From the NCBI GenBank assembly GCA_017506865.1, contig JAFCMP010000076.1, positions 266,604-330,603 on the forward strand: a DNA stretch of 64,000 nt. The letters run 5' to 3'. Both the position numbers and the translations under genes were made by a program. Shown here piece after piece: positions 32,300 to 43,989 of the stretch (positions are counted from its first letter, which is position 1; each line of letters begins with the position of its first letter). The notes beneath the pieces are model-generated. The model made no database searches, was not told where the DNA came from, and saw only the letters and a list, made by a program, of their open reading frames with translations. This DNA comes from Tribonema minus. Taxonomy: Eukaryota; Sar; Xanthophyceae; Tribonematales; Tribonemataceae.

Positions 32300-32960
32300 G
32301 GAGATTTGATAAAATTGCACCATGGCATGCGGTTCACTGCACTGGATCCTGAAGAATTGATGCAACAGCCCCGGTATACTCAGGAGCGAACGGGCTCAAA
32401 CATCACTGCAGTGATTGGCAACCACAGAGGAGCAACAAACGGCCCAAGAATTCGTCTTCTTAGACTATCTGCCCGCTGGGACAGGAGTAAGGCATTCAAA
32501 TTGCCATGGCACTGCCCGGTATGAAGAAGGATGCACTACTCTGGCAACTGTGATCAGATTTACTTGCACACTTGCCACTCTGGCAATTGATCAGGTAATT
32601 TGGCAGCATCGGCACACAGACTGGAAGCCGCTGAATACTGTCTTGCGGAGTACCTGTGCAGGATGTTAGTGTGAATAACTAGTGTCTGGTGGCAGTGGTG
32701 CGCATACACTCAGCTCTACTGGCAGCACTCCACATGGCGTGAGTACTCTTGGCGTGTGATGACACACATGGCTTTGTCGGGGGGGGTGACAGATGGGCGA
32801 GGACGGGACATGCGACTTGGCAATGTCATCTCGACAAGTGATGGTCAGTGCGCATTGCGATGCTTTTTTGTTTTCACAAGACACATGTAGGTTCTGGTAG
32901 CAAGCTGGACATCCAGCACGGTAATTGCAATGCGCATATCGAAGTGTGTTACACGCACTG
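32300..32960 (+). mobile_element. Very old family 2 3' relic
   Basis: Stretches such as CTTGCCACTCTGGCAATTGATCA, TTTGGCAGCATCGG, GCAGCACTCCACATGGCGTG and ATGACACACATGGC follow the order of the family 2 C-terminal coding region and 3' UTR, with many changes and no open frame. The same relic is in the partner duplication at 42.39-42.89 kb, so it predates the duplication. Confidence 0.65.
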
Positions 32961-33097
32961 CACTTCAAGGCCAAGTTGCAGCAGCATCACATGGCATGCA
33001 CACAGAATGCATGCGGACTCGCTCATTGCAACTATGATCTGTATTTCCACAAAAGCATATGTATGCAGCACTGCATGTGTACACAGGTATTTACTTG

Positions 33098-33132
33098 ACA
33101 CCCCCCCCCCCCCCCTGCCCCCCCTGCCCCGT
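33098..33132. repeat. Poly-C tract
   Basis: A run of about 16 C followed by C-rich sequence (CCCCTGCCCCCCCTGCCCCG); the duplicated partner at 43483-43510 has a similar tract of different length. Length here is error-prone. Confidence 0.85.
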
Positions 33133-33597
33133 GTGCCACGCATGTGTTGCCAATATTACACAAGAGATGTGCCACCTCTGTGACGCCATGGGACAATCAC
33201 GCACAATCTGTGACCCTTGCGCACACATAGCTGCTGCTGCTGTCACTATGCCACATGCTGCTGCTCATGACTTCAACAATGCCGAGCTGAGCTGATGTGC
33301 TGGGCGCAGCATGCACGTTTCACAAGAGCGCATATGGCGATTGACAGCCGAGGCAAAGCAGAGCTGTTTGTGCCTGCAGCTGCAGCGGCAGCGGCGGCGG
33401 CGGCGCGGCAAAAAGCACATGCTAGCATCGGCGTCATGGTCAGTGGGAGTGACAACAGGTGGTAGCCATAGCAGCAGCGGCCAGCGGCAGCAGCAGTTAA
33501 TGGCAGCCGACTCATCAGCGCAGTGCTGCTTTCTGCTGTGCGGCACAGGCGAGCAATGTAGGTGGCAGCAGCAGCGCTTAGCAGCAAAGCGCAGCGC

Positions 33598-34228
33598 TCA
33601 TTGCCAATGGCACCAGCAGTGGTGGCCAAGGCGCATCATGGGCGCCACCACCAGCGCTGGCGACAGCGCCGCAATTTTGACGCCGCTGCTGCTGCTGCCG
33701 CTGCCGCCGCTGCCACGCCTTCCTACAGGCGCTTCGCTACTCCTGCCAAACTCCCCACCAAAGTGGCGGTACAGCCACGAGCCGCCGACAAACGCCCCCA
33801 GCCCTGCCACCAGGCTCGCCAGCACAAAGCAGCCGCTGATGGTGTAGCCGCCAATGGTGAAACTGCCGAGGGCAGAGGCGTAGCGAGGAGCGCGCTGCGG
33901 GGCGGCCGAGCGACGCTGCACCGGATCTTGCAGGGTCGCGATCGCGCGTGCGCAGAGGCGGGGGGCGGTGTGAGGAGGGAGGAATGGCGGGGGGACCCAG
34001 GTGGACTCGGAGGCGTGCAGCGGCTGTGACGCCAGCCCTTGTGCCTGCTTAGGCGCCGAAATGTGTGCAGGCCTGGGAGAGAAACTTGGAGTAAGAGAGG
34101 ACCAGCTGCTGCAGCGTACAGCACGCTGCTGCAGCGGCAGAAATTATTGCTGATGGCGTCATATATGCCGCACAGCAAGGACTGACACTCGTTTCGAAGC
34201 ATCTGCTCAACATCTGAAACTCCCAGCT
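33598..34228 (-). pseudogene. Duplicated terminal exon of the Miro gene
   Basis: The minus strand encodes the same C-terminal segment as the real gene, including YTISGCFVLASLVAGLGAF and VGGSWLYRHFGGEFGR, the tail-anchor membrane helix. The frame is open from 33921 to 33598. It is shifted relative to the upstream part of the exon by small indels near 33,950, and no upstream Miro exons exist here. A truncated duplicate with no promoter, not a gene. Confidence 0.8.
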
Positions 34229-34348
34229 GGCAAGGATTACTTGTCCTGGAGAAGTAGTAGTAGTAGGTTAGTAGCTAGACAGGCGGTGACGTTGAGTGAG
34301 TCAGAGAGTCTGAGTATACTCAGTAGGCTATCTCAAAGAAGTAGAAAA

Positions 34349-34640
34349 TACACGCGCCCTGAGCGAGAATTAATAAAAAGTACATGGCGTGTACATGGCG
34401 TACTCTTTGCGTGTTATGACGCACATCATGATGGCGGAGTGTAAGGGGGGACAGATGGACGAGGACTTCGAGGGAGGTTCAGTGCCATATGGTGATGTTG
34501 TCTACAAGTGATCGGCAATGCGCATTGAGACACTTTCAAGGTATTCATGATGTGCACAAAGACATGGAAGTGTGGGGATTCTAGTTGCAAGTCTATGGAC
34601 ATCCACCGTGACATCTGGGCTTTTCGGTGCCCTAAGCATG
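34349..34640 (+). mobile_element. Family 2 3' tail joined to an older family 2 relic
   Basis: CGCGCCCTGAGCGAGAATTAATAAAAA then GTAC (34349-34380) is a young-looking 3' tail only. It is followed by a diverged 3' end (GGCGTACTCTTTGCGTG..., GACGAGGACTTCGAGG, TCTGGGCTTTTCGGTGCCC). A tail-only insertion next to an older copy repeats the pattern seen at 53.95 kb. Confidence 0.6.
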
Positions 34641-34734
34641 AAATGATATCAAGTACAAGTAATACAAGTCCACAAGTACTACATACAAGCAAGAGTATAT
34701 TACATCATGATGATCATGATGAAGTTCTGGACTT

Positions 34735-35160
34735 GTATTTACTGAATAGTATACAGGCCTCAGATCAAGCCCAGACTGAGTGTTTCATGCATGCATTCCT
34801 TAGGCTAGCTGAAGCTTGCTCCTATGCAGCAGCCTATTAGTAGTCGGCACTGCGCCCCGAGAGCATATGGATCAAGTGTGCATGCCATTGACGCGATACA
34901 CCGCCGAGTGCTTGCACAGTGATCCCTGCCTGCATTCAACATCTTCTGCACTGTCTTGAAGAGCAACACATGTATTCGTGCACTCCCTGCTACATACTGC
35001 AGTTGCTGTTACAGTAGTACCTGCGAACAGACAACCTCTGTTGTGAGGCTGCTTGTCCGTCTGAGATGTCGAGTCTGTTTTGCAAAATACTGGCATAGGA
35101 TTCAATCACGACTCGGAGGCAGTGCACGTGAAGTAAACCGCACCGTAATGTATATGCATA
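34735..35160. repeat. 3' flank block of the PPR copy 4 unit
   Basis: Corresponds to 23.03-24.16 kb without hAT-like element 2. It serves as the empty site for that insertion and, near 35,130-35,170, for the family 1 insertion in the copy 2 unit. Confidence 0.7.
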
Positions 35161-35582
35161 TGCACTGCAAAGTATATGTATGTGTACACATGTATATGCA
35201 TGAAGTGATGCCATCGTGCACGCTGAGCACATGTTGAGTGTATTCACCATGATATTAATTGCAATTGCCATTGGCAAGCCAAATTAATCACTGTGCTGAA
35301 GCCAGTGACGAAGGCAACCACGTTGAGGAAGTGGAACACGCTGCAGCACATCAACCATATGCAGCATTTTGAAGACTTAGTCCAGAGTTGCGATTTAATC
35401 CAACAACTTGCGCCTGGCCTGGCATGCACACACGGCTGAACACTGTGACAGCTGCTACTACTAGTATGTACATGCGTACCGACTGTGTGTTGGTCAAAAA
35501 CCTACTAGTAGGGCAGTATTACTGATTGTTGTCAGTGGTGCGCAAAGCACAGCATACACATGCTCACTGATCACACGTTTGA

Positions 35583-35614
35583 GGCATGGTACAAGATGTG
35601 CCAAACAGGTGAAT
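35583..35614 (+). repeat. Antisense PPR-exon-like fragment, unit of copy 4
   Basis: Same as the fragment at 24573: GGCATGGTACAAGATGTGCC then AAACAGGTGAA on the plus strand, downstream of the copy 4 stop codon, matching the coding strand of PPR exon 2. Confidence 0.55.
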
Positions 35615-35750
35615 AAGAGCAAGCAATGCCCAACATCCAGCAAGAGCTTGTGATTACGTGCTGTAACAGTCGCTCGTGGAACTGCTCCTGTGCATCATGA
35701 AATATGGCCACCATCAGTCATCAAACCCAAATCATATGATGAGGACAATG

Positions 35751-38700
35751 TCAAGTATCACTGGCTGCCGCAGCGGAAGGGGCAACCAGTACACCAGGCC
35801 GCAGCAATGAGTGTTGAATGCCCTGAGACTTGAGAGTATCAGAGACAGCAGCAGCTACCAACAGGCCGCCCCCTCGGCCTGTAATGATATACAGCGGAAG
35901 CTCGCCCCTCCTGACACCCTTATGGCGTTCACGAAGCTCATGCCGAATGACAGCCCGAGCTGTGCCTGAATTTAGCCCACGTAGATCCATCTACAGCACA
36001 AGAGGACACAAAATAGAAGGGAAACAGCTCAGCTGTTATTCAAGCAAGGTAGAACATATAATCAAGTTGCGCCCCATATCAAGGATACTATAAGTGGCGC
36101 AATAGCATAAGCTTTTCAATGCACAATGCACAACAGCCCGCAGCAGAAAATGGCACAACGCAATACATGACATTGTGCAGAGTGTGAGCTAATTTGGCAA
36201 CAAACTTAAAGGAGGCAGGAGGGACAAGGGTAGGAAATCATTCGGTGCCCCCACGCCAAGAGCCTCTGAGGACTGCCGCTTATCAGCAAGACTTGTCGAT
36301 TCAGTGAACCAAATCAAGGACAGGTACGATACATTGGACATGTCGAGGCCTACCACAGCTAGTCTTGATCAATGATCATCCTAGAGCACTCAATGCAGGA
36401 CAGGTATGCGACCACATGTAATTTCCGCCACAATCTATTGTGATCCATGTAGGGATTTCATGTCTCTTGACAACAAAGAGTTTGTGGTGGTCAGAGTCTT
36501 GATTGAATGTCTCAAATTTTATTGTGGAACCTCACGCCAGCATCATTTCAGTCAACAAGCTGATGCTCAAGTGTTTCTTATGTGAGGCGCTGATGCAGGC
36601 AGCCACAGCATGTTGACCACTCTGTCAGGCAGAGATTAGTGCTCGAGATTGGGGAGTTGGTACTGGCAGCCAGCGTGATGCGATCATGGCCCGGAGGCAA
36701 TAGAGTACTGCTGCATGTGAACTGGTCCAGGAAAGTCCCGTCAAGTGGCGAATAAAGTGGTTCGAGAAACGAACTTTAGGTGCTATAGTGATTCATGTAT
36801 GACAAATGTAATCCACTCACCACAGTCCTTTCGGGTTGCTTGTTGCTGGAGTCGTTCAAGTTATTGATGTCCGCACTTCGCCATGGCCTGTATGGCTTGA
36901 TTCCATCCGTCAACAGAGCGTCGTTACACAGCTGATCTGCCCTCTTGATGTCTCCAAGTGTGTCTGCAGCATGTATGATGCCATTCCATGTTCGAAGGCT
37001 TGGCTGTATCCCTGCAGCACACATCCGGCTGATGACATGCTCTGCATCGTCCAGGCGCTCCACCTCGATGTATGCCTTCATGACGCTGATCATTTGAGAG
37101 GAGCAGCGAAGGTTAGGGTAAGGTGATGGCGTGAAAATTGTAGTCCTGTGAGACACGTATACTACTGCAGCCGCAATTGAAAGCAACTGGCAGCTGCATA
37201 CGTGATCACTTCGGGATGCCAAGAAGCCAGGTTATGGTTGATGTAAGCAGTAACCTAATAGACTATGTGCACTCCATGCTTGCATTGTACATGATGTTTA
37301 CTGAACACAATGCAAAATGATGGAACATAAAACATACCATCAATTCGTGCAGCACTCACAATGACACAAGTGGAGCCAGACAACTGTTCATTTTTAAAGG
37401 GGTATCCACACTTAATCATCCCATGACGCTCTAAATATTCACTAGAAATCAGCTCATGGCGATGCACAGACTTGTGCACATGCGATGCATGAACTTCTGT
37501 GCTTGCTCCAGCTACAATGCTGTGGCAAGCAGCTTTGTCTTGTGTTAGATACAGGTGCACTCCACCATGAAGGTCCATGCAACTAATGAATGGTGCGGTG
37601 TCACAGCATGATGGTGCAGCTGCAGGCACTCAACGCTTCAGTAATGTGCATGCACTGCATGCTTAGCAACACCATAGAGCAAATCACAGCATTGGCAGCA
37701 CGGATGCAGCCGCACAGGCAGCTTGCTATGTCACCGATGCTTCTCAAGGCCAAAAAGCCCAACAACTCACACTCCGCTGGCACTAGCATTTGATGGGTTT
37801 GAGCACTAGTGCGGCTGCAGCTGCTGCAGATGCTGATGAGCACTGTAAGTGTTTCAGTAATTATCCTAGTCTACCACATTCATCAGATTCTCCTGTCACA
37901 CAAGCCTCAGGACAGATATGCTTCATGATTCTCCATTATACTGCTATCGTATCACACCAGGAATTATACTTGACGCTCCTTAAAGTTTATCACATTACGT
38001 CACACCATGAAGTTGGATCCTCTGCTCACTCGATGATACCGCTGATCTTCGTACCCATCTTGTAACACATATTTGCAGCGTTTGTTTGCAGCATTTGTGT
38101 GTACATTGTTCGTACCTATTGAACGTGATGTCATTCGGCTTGACGGCAGCAGACTGGATCATCTCCGCAACGACGTTCTCCGCCTTGTCCGCCTGCTTTG
38201 CCATTGCATAGCAATTGATCAGTGCGTTGTAGGTCGTCTCGTTGGGGGCCAGCTGGCGATCATGCATCTCTCTCCAGATACCCTCAGCGATGTTCACCGC
38301 CCCCGCTTTCCCAGCATTATCCAGCAGAATGGTCATGGTGTAAACAGTTGGCTGTTCTCCTGTTTGACACATTTCCCCATACCATGCCAGCATTTTGGCC
38401 ACCTGGCCCGCTCTGCCAATGGCATGCAAGAGCACATTCCAGCTCTGTACAGTCGGTGTGATACCCTGCAGCACAAAGAGCGAGCAGATCATAACACACA
38501 TGGCCCATTAAAGCACAACACGCATGCCGCTGAATGCTCTGTATGTACACAGCCTTGCAATCCGACACGAGTAGCAGAACCATAGATGGCTGCAAACGTC
38601 AAGAGCAGGCACCACTACATGTAACAAAAGGTTGTCTGTAAGTAAACATCCTTGCAGAAACAAACATTGTCATTGTCATTCACTCAACATCATTTCATTA

Positions 38701-40496
38701 ACCAACAGCATAATATTATGGGCAGGCTGTGTGCCACCACAATGTTGTAGTGCATCTGGGGAATCTTTGTTGAACACAAAGAAAAGCTCTCCCCAACGCA
38801 TTGCATTCAAATACTGTTGCAGACACACGAAAAACTACCAGTCAAGTCAAGAACTCCATGAATCAATAAGCAGAGTTCTTCAAAGGCCGTACGCAACAGG
38901 GCCTAGCACAGAGTGTTTTCCCCCTTGCCCCTATCCTGATTACTTGCCCAACAAAACCATCCTATTCCCCCTCTTTTTGTCCCTTTTTCCCCTGATTTTG
39001 CTGGGCACATTAGTCTACACCTCCACGAGTACTGTTGGCCACAAATTGACGTTGAGGCACAATGCCACAGTTGGCGTCACAACTTCAGCAAAAACAGATT
39101 GCCATTTTGGGCATATTGCGCACATTGCCTGGCGCCAAGAGCTTTTCACGTCAGTGTTTTGATCATGGCATGCGTACATGACCAGCTTGAAATGATGCGA
39201 CGTTGACAGCACACATATGCATGGACACAGCAAAACTGCAGCTGCAGCTGCAGTTGCGGCTGCCCGCCGCCCATTGCTGGAGCTCCGACGATGGTCAAAC
39301 TACTTCCAGTGGATGTTAAGTACATTGTGTCCCTTCCATGGGGGTGTAAGCCACGGAAACCACAGACATGAAGCCCTGATGGCCAGCCAGCGTGCATGCT
39401 CACAAGTGTGTGAATTTCACAGCAACCGCAGTGCATTGTGAGCATATTCTTTGCTTTCTTATCTCAACAAGCCACCCATTTCGCCCCAAAACGTCCTGCA
39501 GGTTTTGCCGCCAGAACTTGCTGCTGCAAGTTTTGTGCATGGCCCTATCACGCACTGGTGCATTTGTACAAAAACTAATTTCGTCGTGCTCACCTTGTTG
39601 CGCATATTCTCAAATATGCTGACGGCGTTGGCCATGTCTCTCTCCGTTACGCACACCTTCATCGCAGCAGTGTAATGCCGAATGTCAGGCACAAAACCCG
39701 TGTCTTGCATTCGCTGCAGCAGCTGCAAGGACTGCTCGCTGCCGCCCCTGTCGCCGGTGCGCCTTACGTCCTTGCTGCAGGCACATCCCATGATGAGAAT
39801 CAGATAGTCTGTACTATTGGGGTTGATATTGCGCTGTTGCATCTCATCAGTCAGCTGCAGTGCGGCATTGAGCCGCCCGTCTTTGCCGAATGCTTGCAGC
39901 ACAGTGCTGCACGCCCGTTGAGTCCAGCCAAACCCCTCCCGCTCCATCTCGTGCAGCAGCTCCAGGGCTTGAATGGGGAACTCCTTTGCATGCACATGGA
40001 TGGCAAGCTCGTAGTCATAGAAGGTCACGGCTCCTATGTTGCGCAACTGTCTCAGTGCAGTCATGGCGTGCCGGGGCTGATCATTGTAGGCCACGGTGGC
40101 GAGAAGCGCCCTCACTTCCAGAGCAGTGGGCTCCTCAATGCTCTCGAAGACTTGGAGAGCATCGTTCCATTTTTTTCGTCTGCCCAAACTGTGTATCCTA
40201 TTGGCCGATGAGCCTGGTGGAGACGGCTTGCCTCCACGTGCAGTGTGCTGCTGTCGCGTTGTGAAATTACTGGCGATGCCGTGCTCGTGCGAGGCTCGCT
40301 GCAGAAAACGCAGTTGATGCCAGTGCCACTCCAGCGGCTCTCGTGCCGCAGCCGCAGGGTCACGAGCAGATCCGCTAAAGGTGTGCTTCGCAAAGGCCCA
40401 TGCTGATGTAGGAGCAGCTCGCGCTGGTACACCACTGCCGCTGCCACTGCCGAGACATTTGACTACATAGCGGCCGAGCGGCTTGGCGCGAAGCAT
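35751..40496 (-). CDS. PPR-SMR protein, copy 4 (4 exons, intact)
   Basis: Exons about 40496-39594, 38465-38116, 37085-36821 and 35990-35751 join in frame to ~585 residues. It has a putative organelle transit peptide (MLRAKPLGRYVVK...) and roughly ten PPR motifs from about residue 100, for example LNAALQLTDEMQQRNINPN, QSWNVLLHAIGRAGQ and TTYNALINCYAMAKQADKAE. The exon 2/3 junction splits the Ser codon inside TFNSVMKAYIEVERLDDAE, restoring a perfect PPR helix pair. The SMR domain has MDLRGLN and YIITGRG; characterised plant PPR-SMR proteins have LDLH and TGWG there. Predicted role: RNA binding, perhaps endonucleolytic RNA processing, in mitochondrion or chloroplast. Differences from copy 2 are spread along the length, so the two may recognise different RNAs. 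Confidence 0.9.
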
Positions 40497-40609
40497 ACGA
40501 GCATACGTGCTTGAGCTGCCGCCACACTACGCGCCTCACACTCTCCCTACCGCGCTCCAAATGGATTTGTCCCACACTCTCCCACTTCAAACATGAAGTA
40601 CGGAGAGAA

Positions 40610-41690
40610 GGTAGTAGGAGGGAGTTTGTAAATTTGGCACATGAAGTCAGAGCCTAAATAAATCCGCTACCGTTCAGGCAGTACACATTCGGCACACCTC
40701 AGACTTGGCAGTACATACATTTAGTCGCAGTTGCTCGTTCCTGCCTCCGCCGCTTGCCCAACCGCCCGTGGGGTTTTTGGAACTCGGGCGAGCGGCAGGA
40801 GGAGGCAGCGAAGGTAGGGCAACAATCTTAGAGTCCAGACCACACGCAGCACCCGCAGTGGAGAGACTGGGGTGCACCCAGGCCGTAACTCTGCCAGCCG
40901 CTTGGACACCTTACCAGCATCATGATAGTATATCATTGCTTTGTGTACAATGGTCGTACGCCTACTCTGCCAAACATCATTGCCCCTGAATGTAGTAAAA
41001 GGAAGAACAGGCGTGCGAAACTATGAAAAAGATGTGAGATTTTAACTGAGAGAGGCTTAGGGAAGCAGCAGCGCAGCCATAACTTCATGTTGTTGTCTGG
41101 CACATCAAGCCAACTTGCCCCCAACATGGCGCACATAGCTAACGAGTACTCTACAGCAAGGATTGCAAGCGATGCTGTCAAAGAGTTCTGGCCGAACACC
41201 ACCTTCCGCGATAGAATGAGGTCGCATGATCACCTGTGCCTCGCGGCCCAGCAGCATGCACATGTGCATGCAAGTGCACACTTGAGTGTCACAGTGGCCA
41301 CTGTGGGATGGCACTGGCAGTAGCGACAAAAAACGCAAGCAGAAATGCTGCAGCATGTTCATGTTCAAGAAGCTGCCAGCGCCGAAGTGGCCAGCGTGGT
41401 TAGTGGCGTGTGGTGCTTCATCTGTCACGGTGGCGTGTGGTTCTGTATCTTGGTGCGAGACACAACTTGCATGCGCCACAAATCCAATTGATTCCGGGCC
41501 GCTGGGGCCGGGCTCTCCCAAACCTGCCGGAACGGTTACCATTTCAACCTCTGAGACATCAGAGGCCATGCAATGACTTGTGCCAGCAGGACCAGGATCT
41601 GCCCATGCAGAAGCATGTGGGATCTACATCTACCCTGCAGGATTATGTGGCGGGAGTCATGATTCAGTGATTGATTCCACACCAGAGACT
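40610..41690 (+). repeat. Repeat R, copy 3 (longest)
   Basis: Contains all R blocks, including a middle part shared only with the inverted copy at 60.4-61.3 kb (GAGGTCGCATGATCACCTGTG, TGTTCATGTTCAAGAAGCT, CCGAAGTGGCCAGCGTG). Short frames such as FRDRMRSHDHLCLAAQQHA are partly kept between the two copies but are interrupted. It lies directly upstream of PPR copy 4. Confidence 0.7.
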
Positions 41691-43960
41691 CTTTGGCAGA
41701 GAGAATTATACAACTTAAGTGGTCTAGAGCTCACGAAACATCCACCATTGCATGAACCTGAAATGATTCTGTTGTCCACACAGAGCACCGCGTGACAGTG
41801 TGCGTGGTTCTGGGGACCCCTCACACTTGCTGCAGCTGGTATGTTGAGGCAGGTGCTGGGTGCACTTCATCTGTGAAAAAGTAAGGCCCAACAGTTTCTG
41901 CATATTTCAAAATGTGAATGCCACAGTGTGACTGAGAGGCAATGGTGGCTTGCTGGCCTGGTCTCTTCAACTGCCAAGGATCGCCCTCCCGACCAACATG
42001 CGTGCGAACTTCTTGAAGTTGAAGGCCCTAGAAGCCGAGGCACCTGCGGATTACAGCGGACCTGTTGAGGCTTTACCACTTACATTTGTACTCCGTGACA
42101 ACATGGTGTTGGCAAAGGGACCGTTTACGCGCATTGAGGAACTTTGTCAGGGATCATGTTTACACACACTGTATAGCATATGTGTCCTGATTTTAATTGC
42201 AGAAAAGCTTGACATGCAAAATCGCTTCCTGAGTCATGCCAGTGGCTGCCTCAGCGAGAGTTGATGTAAGTATACCGTGGCAGTAGCATCGGTTGACAGC
42301 ACTGATCCCCCAAACTTGAAGCTTGATGCAACAGTTCCGGTCATCAGGAGCGGACTGACCCAAACTTTGAACATCACTGAATGGCAATCATAGAGGAGCA
42401 ATAAAACCGTTACGGTCCAACAACTCGTCTTCTTTGCCTGGGGCCAGGAGCAAGGCACTACCATGGCACTGAAGAAACACCTACTGTCACTGTGATTTGC
42501 TACAAACTTGCCCGGGTCATTTGGCAGCATCGGGATACAGGGGTGGAAGCTGCTGAAGGCTGTCGCTACGGAGTACCTGTGCACGATGTTGAAGCACGGA
42601 GCAGCCAATCACTGATGGCATACAGCTCTCAAACGGGTGGCGCTCAGCTCCAGCGGCAGCGCTCAACATGGTGCGAGTGCTCTCTGCGCGTGATTACACA
42701 CATGGCTTCATCTGGCGCCCCAGGGGGGGCAGATAGACGAGGATCCTTGAGGGAGCTGCCACTTGGCGATGTCATTCAGAAGTGATGGTCAATGCGCATT
42801 GAGACACTTGTTCACAAGATACATGTAGTTCTGGTAGTAAGCTAGACATTCAGCATTTGGGTATTTTTTTAGCGCGCTAAGCAATATTCCATTGAAAAAA
42901 TACAGCTCGTCAGATGGGGTTGTGCGACAGTGATTTACCTGACAGCACGCACTCTTTGTTGGCGCTTAAGACCTCACCGCCTGTTCGACTCTGCTTGCAT
43001 TTGCACACACCGCTGCGCCATCTGAAACATAAGGGTTTGCAGTCTCAGACTTGTGAAGTCCATCATCGGGAATCACAGGCCAGTGGTCAGAGATTACTCC
43101 AACAGCTTCTGCAGGACCTACGTTGACCCAGCAAGTATGTGGTGACGTGTCAAAAGTGTTAGCAACTGCTGCCAGAGTAGGTTACTGCACGACAAGATGA
43201 CAGCGGCCAGGTTAGAAGCAAAGCCATAGGTAGAGCGCATGGCAAGCACTTGCACACTGCCAGGCGCTGTTGCACGTACGATTGTTGTGATGCGCACATC
43301 CAAGAGTGTTGCACGCACTGCACTTCAAGGTCAAGGTATAGTGCTGCAACACTCACATGGCATGCACACAGGCTGCATGCGCGGCGGCGGTAGCAGCAGT
43401 GACTAACTCGCGCATTGCAACTACGATCTGTATTTCCACAAAAACATGTATGCAGCACTGCATGTACATAGGTATTTACTTGCCCCCCCCCCGCCCCCCC
43501 CCCCCCTGCCCCGTGTGCCACGCATGTGTTGCCAATATTACACAAGAGATGTGCCACCTCTGTGACGCCATGGGACAATCACGCTCAATCTGTGACCCTC
43601 GCGCACACACAGCTGCTGCTCCTGCTGTCACTATGCCACATGCTGCTCATGACTTCAACAAGTCCGAGCTGAGCGCTGATGTGCTGGGCCGCAGCATGCA
43701 TGTTTCACAATAGCGCACATGGCGATTGACAGCAGAGGCAAAGCAGAGCTGTTGTGCCTGCAGCTGCAGCGGCAGCAGCGGCGGCGGCGCGGCAAAAAGC
43801 ACATGCTAGCATCGACGTCGAGGTCAGTGGGGGTGACAACGGTGGTGGCCATAGCAGCAGCGGCCAGCGGCAGCAGCAGTTGACGGCAGCCAACTCGTCA
43901 GCACAGTGCTGCTATCCGCTGTGCGGCACATGCCAGCGATGTAGATGGCAGCAGCAGCAG
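41690..43960. repeat. Miro downstream region, source side of the segmental duplication
   Basis: Matches 31.73-33.6 kb. It includes a decayed family 2 relic at about 42.39-42.89 kb (CTTGCCCGGGTCATTTGGCAGCATCGGG..., ATTACACACATGGC) and a poly-C tract at 43483-43510. No gene recognised. Confidence 0.7.
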
Positions 43961-43989
43961 CAGCAGCGCTGAGCAGCAAAGCGCAGCGC

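Larger units (their letters stand above)
31760..34228. repeat. Segmental duplication of the Miro 3' region (partner 41.72-44.60 kb)
   Basis: The order of matching blocks is the same in both places: TGTTGTCCACACAGAGCA, GCCGAGGCACCTGCGGATT, a family 2 relic, the CACATGCTGCTGCTCATGACTTC-like block, a poly-C tract and the Miro terminal exon. Similarity stops at about 34,228, inside the intron side of that exon. Between blocks I see no independent gene. Confidence 0.8.

Noticed and set aside
33311-34029. Plus-strand frames over the duplicated Miro exon
   Set aside because: Antisense to the conserved C-terminal exon; low-complexity GCN content explains the lack of stops.
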